Under the pieces are notes generated by a model, which saw nothing but the letters and a program-made list of their open reading frames with translations, made no database searches and was not told where the DNA came from. DNA of 8,226 nucleotides, taken from a bacterium (GTDB lineage: Bacteria > Desulfobacterota > DSWW01). The DNA lies in the NCBI GenBank assembly GCA_030609865.1, contig JAUWSZ010000074.1:1-8226 (forward strand), written 5' to 3'. Of this stretch, positions 6,070 through 8,226 are shown piece by piece. A program made the translations under genes and the position numbers. Position 1 is the first letter of the stretch; each line of letters starts with the position of its first letter.

Positions 6070-6651
6070 TTGAAGGTCGTCAGAGGCATCTTTCTGTGTT
6101 GCATCATCGGGGGTTTCGCGGCCCTGTTCTTCGTGCTTAGCCCTTCCCAGAGGCTGATGGAAGGCCGAGAGGAATCGGGAGGGCTCGAAACGGAAGAAGA
6201 CATCCTCGTGGAGGGGCTTCTGTTCTCGGAATGGGAAGAGGACAGGCTGATCTGGTCGATGGGTGCGGAGCGCACCCGGTATCACCACCCAAAGAAAAAG
6301 GCGAGCCTCGAACAGGTGGAAGTGACCTTCTTTCCCGCCACCGGAGGCAAGATGCTGTTGTGGGCAAACCTCGTGGACTATGACGTTCAAACAAAGGACT
6401 TGAAGGCGAGTGATTCGGTAAGGGGAAAAAGCGATCAAGGGTATGATTTTGTTACCGAAAGTCTCCTCTATGATGGGGACAAGAGGGAAGTGTCGACGGA
6501 CGATAAAGTTACCCTGGAAAAAGACCGACTTACCATACAGGGGAGGGGCATGAAGGGTTCTTTGGCGGATCACAAGTTCCGGCTGCTATCGGAGGTTCGG
6601 GCCGTGTTCTCTCCGCAAGGAATCGTTCCGCGAGGAGCCGGCAGGGAATGA
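6070..6651 (+). CDS. lptC: LPS export ABC transporter periplasmic protein LptC
   Basis: LptC is a bitopic inner-membrane protein that takes LPS from LptB2FG and passes it to LptA. With the TTG start the product is 193 residues, close to the usual 190 or so. It opens with a short positively charged end (MKVVRG) and one membrane helix (IFLCCIIGGFAALFFVLS, 7-24). A periplasmic beta-jellyroll domain follows (about 45-180), seen as repeating strands: LVEGLLFSEWEEDRLIWSM, AERTRYHHPKKKASLEQVEVTFF, DLKASDSVRGKSDQGYDFVTE, TIQGRGMKGSLADHKFRLLSEVRAVF. That order is the one expected for the LptC family (DUF1239), in which sequence identity is low. An upstream TTG at 6034 would add 12 residues but lies inside the promoter. 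The stop overlaps the lptA start as ATGA, so the two are translationally coupled. Confidence 0.87.
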   Translation: MKVVRGIFLCCIIGGFAALFFVLSPSQRLMEGREESGGLETEEDILVEGLLFSEWEEDRLIWSMGAERTRYHHPKKKASLEQVEVTFFPATGGKMLLWANLVDYDVQTKDLKASDSVRGKSDQGYDFVTESLLYDGDKREVSTDDKVTLEKDRLTIQGRGMKGSLADHKFRLLSEVRAVFSPQGIVPRGAGRE

Positions 6652-7277
6652 ATCGCTCGGTCTCCAGAGACAGCTGGCGTCCATCTTCCGGGGGGAGATG
6701 GAGAGGACCATGGCTCGCGGAGACCCTTCTCCTCCTGTTGGCAATGGGGGCGGCTCCGCTCTGGGGGTTCGAGGGGAATGAGCTTGCACCCCTTGGCGAA
6801 GAGTCGTTGGGAAAGAGCCTGCAGAGAGGAGACTGGAACCGGAATGCTCCCGTGGATATTCACTCAGAGGAGATGACCGTCGATTTCGAGAGACACAAGA
6901 TCGTCTTCAAGGGCGATGTCAAGGTTCTGCAGGCCGATTTTTCCCTGACGGCCGGCGAGGTGACTGCCGTCTTTGGGGAGTCTGCGGACGACATCAAGAA
7001 GATCATCGCGGCAGGCGACGTGAAGATCCAGAAGGGGGACAAGATGGCCTGGGGCGAACAGGCCGTCTATGACAGGGGAAGTGCAACGATCCTGCTCACC
7101 GGGACCCCGGTCCTGAAGCAAGGTCGGAGCTTCATCAAGGGTGAGGAGATCCGATTCAGCCTCGATGAAGATCGCATGGAAGTCAAGGGGAGCGTGGAGG
7201 CGGAATTCCTTCTGTCGGGGCAGAAGGAAGACCTTGAACTCAGGGGTCAGGGAGAGAAGGTGAAAGGTCAAAGGTAA
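6648..7277 (+). CDS. lptA: LPS transport periplasmic protein LptA (OstA-like)
   Basis: LptA polymerises between LptC and LptD to form the periplasmic bridge for LPS. The product is 209 residues. A long, arginine-rich lead (1-23) precedes a hydrophobic stretch (ETLLLLLAMGAAPLWG, 25-40), read as a signal peptide with cleavage near Gly40. The OstA-type domain runs from about 67 to 185: NAPVDIHSEEMTVDFERHKIVFKGDVKVLQADFSLTAGEVTAVF, then a helix-breaking acidic segment, IIAAGDVKIQKGDKMAWGEQAVYD, ILLTGTPVLKQG, IRFSLDEDRMEVKGSVEAEF. A ribosome site AGGAG (6633-6637) lies 10 nt before the ATG. The last codons (for EKVKGQR) and the TAA stop lie in the GGTNAAA heptad array, so the natural C-terminus may have been altered by that repeat. 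The OstA domain is complete. Confidence 0.9.
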   Translation: MNRSVSRDSWRPSSGGRWRGPWLAETLLLLLAMGAAPLWGFEGNELAPLGEESLGKSLQRGDWNRNAPVDIHSEEMTVDFERHKIVFKGDVKVLQADFSLTAGEVTAVFGESADDIKKIIAAGDVKIQKGDKMAWGEQAVYDRGSATILLTGTPVLKQGRSFIKGEEIRFSLDEDRMEVKGSVEAEFLLSGQKEDLELRGQGEKVKGQR

Positions 7278-7295
7278 AAGGTGAAAGGTAAAAGG
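7259..7295 (+). repeat. Tandem heptad array (GGTNAAA, five units), left arm of an inverted repeat
   Basis: Five consecutive 7-nt units read GGTGAAA, GGTCAAA, GGTAAAA, GGTGAAA, GGTAAAA, followed by GG. The first units encode the end of LptA and provide its stop codon. Positions 7259-7280 pair with 7361-7382 at 21 of 22 bases. Confidence 0.85.
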
Positions 7296-7329
7296 ATGGA
7301 TCAGCGAATGGGCATTCAGAAAGCGGCTC

Positions 7330-7356
7330 CCCCGGTTGACGGCTCAGCCACCGGGG
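7330..7356 (+). other. GC-rich stem-loop inside the lptA-lptB inverted repeat
   Basis: CCCCGGT (7330-7336) pairs with ACCGGGG (7350-7356), and within it GGC (7341-7343) pairs with GCC (7347-7349), leaving a TGAC bulge. It lies between the two heptad arms, so the whole gap can fold as nested hairpins in the lptA-lptB mRNA. No T-run follows. Confidence 0.5.
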
Positions 7357-7360
7357 ATTG

Positions 7361-7382
7361 CTTTGACCTTTGACCTTTCACC
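7361..7382 (-). repeat. Right arm of the heptad inverted repeat (three units on the - strand)
   Basis: Read on the - strand this is GGTGAAA, GGTCAAA, GGTCAAA, G: the same heptad family as the left arm, 80 nt away. It ends 57 nt before the lptB start, just upstream of a short stretch with no other visible signal. Confidence 0.85.
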
Positions 7383-7425
7383 CCTTAGCCTTCGACATAG
7401 CAGATGGCCGTTTCTCGACAGCTTC

Positions 7426-7435
7426 GAGGAAAGGG
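7426..7435 (+). promoter_or_regulatory. Ribosome binding site favouring the lptB start at 7440
   Basis: GAGGAAAGGG lies 4 to 10 nt before ATG 7440, while the in-frame ATG at 7404 has no such site and adds 12 unconserved residues. Start 7440 also gives the usual family length. Confidence 0.65.
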
Positions 7436-7439
7436 AAGC

Positions 7440-8165
7440 ATGCACCACAGCCTTGTGGCGGAGTCGTTGACCAAGGCCTACCGAAAGCGGACGGTCGTGG
7501 ATGGTGTGACGATCGAGGTGGGGGCGGGCGAGGTCGTCGGGCTTCTCGGACCGAACGGAGCGGGAAAAACGACGACCTTCAGCATGATCGTCGGCATCAC
7601 GCGACCGGACAGCGGGAGAATCAGCCTGGACGGTGAGGAAATCACGGAACTGCCGATGTACAAGAGGGCCCGGCGGGGAATCAGCTACCTGCCGCAGGAA
7701 ACCTCGGTTTTCCGGAAATTGAGTGTTGAGGAGAATATCGATATCGTCTTAGAGGCCCTTTCGATCAACGGGGAAGAACGAAGAAGGCTTCGAAAGATGT
7801 ATTTGGAGGAACTCGGAATCGATCATCTGGCCAAGAGCAAGGCTTCGCAGCTCTCCGGCGGAGAACGGAGACGGGTGGAAATATGCAGGGCAAGGGTCAT
7901 GAACCCTTCTTTCATGCTGCTCGACGAGCCTTTCGCAGGGATCGACCCGATTGCCGTTGCCGATATCCAGGGAATCATCGCGGGTCTGAAGTCAGAAGGG
8001 ATTGGGATCCTCGTTACCGATCACAACGTGCGTGAGACGCTCGGCATATGTGACAAGGCGTACATTCTCGACAAGGGCGTTGTCCTGGAGGTGGGAGACA
8101 AGGAGACGATTGCCTCGAGCAAGAAGGCTCGGGAGATCTATCTTGGAGAGCAGTTCGCCCTCTAG
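7440..8165 (+). CDS. lptB: LPS export ABC transporter ATP-binding protein LptB
   Basis: LptB is the cytoplasmic ATPase dimer that powers LPS extraction by LptF/LptG from the inner membrane. The product is 241 residues, the same length as E. coli LptB. It has Walker A GPNGAGKT (37-44), Q-loop Gln86 in YLPQETSVFRKLSV, the ABC signature LSGGERRRVE (138-147), Walker B FMLLDEPFAGIDP (158-170) with Glu163, and the switch His195 in TDHNVRET. The YLPQE-S-[IV]-FR segment and the end IYLGEQFAL (family: VYLGE-F-L) separate LptB from other ABC ATPases. One small departure is Cys149 in EICRARV where Ala is usual. An alternative ATG at 7404 is possible (253 residues). The gene is 162 nt from lptA, an unusually wide gap that is filled by the heptad inverted repeat. 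The partner permease genes lptF and lptG are not in the window. Confidence 0.97.
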   Translation: MHHSLVAESLTKAYRKRTVVDGVTIEVGAGEVVGLLGPNGAGKTTTFSMIVGITRPDSGRISLDGEEITELPMYKRARRGISYLPQETSVFRKLSVEENIDIVLEALSINGEERRRLRKMYLEELGIDHLAKSKASQLSGGERRRVEICRARVMNPSFMLLDEPFAGIDPIAVADIQGIIAGLKSEGIGILVTDHNVRETLGICDKAYILDKGVVLEVGDKETIASSKKAREIYLGEQFAL

Positions 8166-8226
8166 GAGGCTGTTGAAAAAGCGCTGATGCGCAGGCCGCT
8201 GAAGAGCGTCCAGGTGCAAGGCACAC
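8166..8226. repeat. Possible left end of a dispersed intergenic repeat element (cut by the window edge)
   Basis: Right after the lptB stop comes GAGGCTGTTGAAAAA (8166-8180), then a small hairpin GCGC-TGAT-GCGC (8181-8192) and then GC-rich sequence to the edge. The GGCTGTTGAAAAA start is, from memory, like the terminal sequence of dispersed intergenic repeats in deltaproteobacterial genomes. Only one end is visible, so neither the other inverted end nor copy number can be judged. It has no terminator-like T-run on the + strand. Confidence 0.35.

Noticed and set aside
7259..7382. CRISPR array or insertion-sequence ends
   Set aside because: The repeat unit is only 7 nt without spacers, the arms are inverted, and there is no transposase frame in the 80-nt centre.

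Overview
The window is ordinary core-genome DNA from a GC-rich Gram-negative (diderm) bacterium. All ten genes read on the + strand. The organism makes lipopolysaccharide: it has KDO synthesis and activation (kdsA, kdsB), the LptC/LptA/LptB export components and an outer-membrane beta-barrel protein. From memory, the runs leuB-truA-rplM-rpsI and kdsB-kdsA-lptC-lptA-lptB are typical of Desulfobacterota (former Deltaproteobacteria). The CFI-box C-terminus on the first protein and the GGTNAAA heptad repeats fit that too. This placement is an inference from gene order and protein character, not from a database search.

Layout. Positions 2-496 hold the 3' end of a secreted, probably subtilisin-like protein with a proline linker, a CFI-box and a C-terminal membrane anchor. 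Positions 516-1145 encode a small outer-membrane beta-barrel protein. Positions 1193-3138 carry leuB (leucine biosynthesis) overlapping truA (tRNA pseudouridine synthase). A strong sigma70-type promoter lies across the truA stop codon (3122-3150) and should drive the ribosomal protein pair rplM-rpsI (3217-4118). That unit ends at a clear intrinsic terminator (4165-4192). The LPS block follows: kdsB (4278-5042), a 111-nt gap with a stable stem-loop, kdsA (5155-6000), a second good sigma70-type promoter (6014-6043), lptC (TTG start at 6070), lptA (4-nt overlap with lptC), a 162-nt gap containing a long inverted repeat built of heptads, and lptB (7440-8165). The last 61 nt look like the start of an intergenic repeat element.

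How the genes work together. KdsA makes KDO 8-phosphate and KdsB activates KDO as CMP-KDO for the lipid A core. LptB is the ATPase of the inner-membrane LPS extractor. LptC and LptA form the periplasmic bridge that carries LPS to the outer membrane. The two promoters and one terminator divide the window into about three transcription units: an upstream leuB-truA unit, rplM-rpsI, and the KDO/Lpt genes, with lptCAB able to be transcribed separately from kdsBA.

I found no CRISPR array, tRNA, rRNA, transposase, phage gene or defence system, and nothing that convincingly amounts to an undescribed system. The observations most worth a second look are the heptad inverted repeat that supplies the lptA stop codon, the repeat-like tail after lptB, the CFI-box/anchor architecture of the first protein, and the two well-formed promoters.
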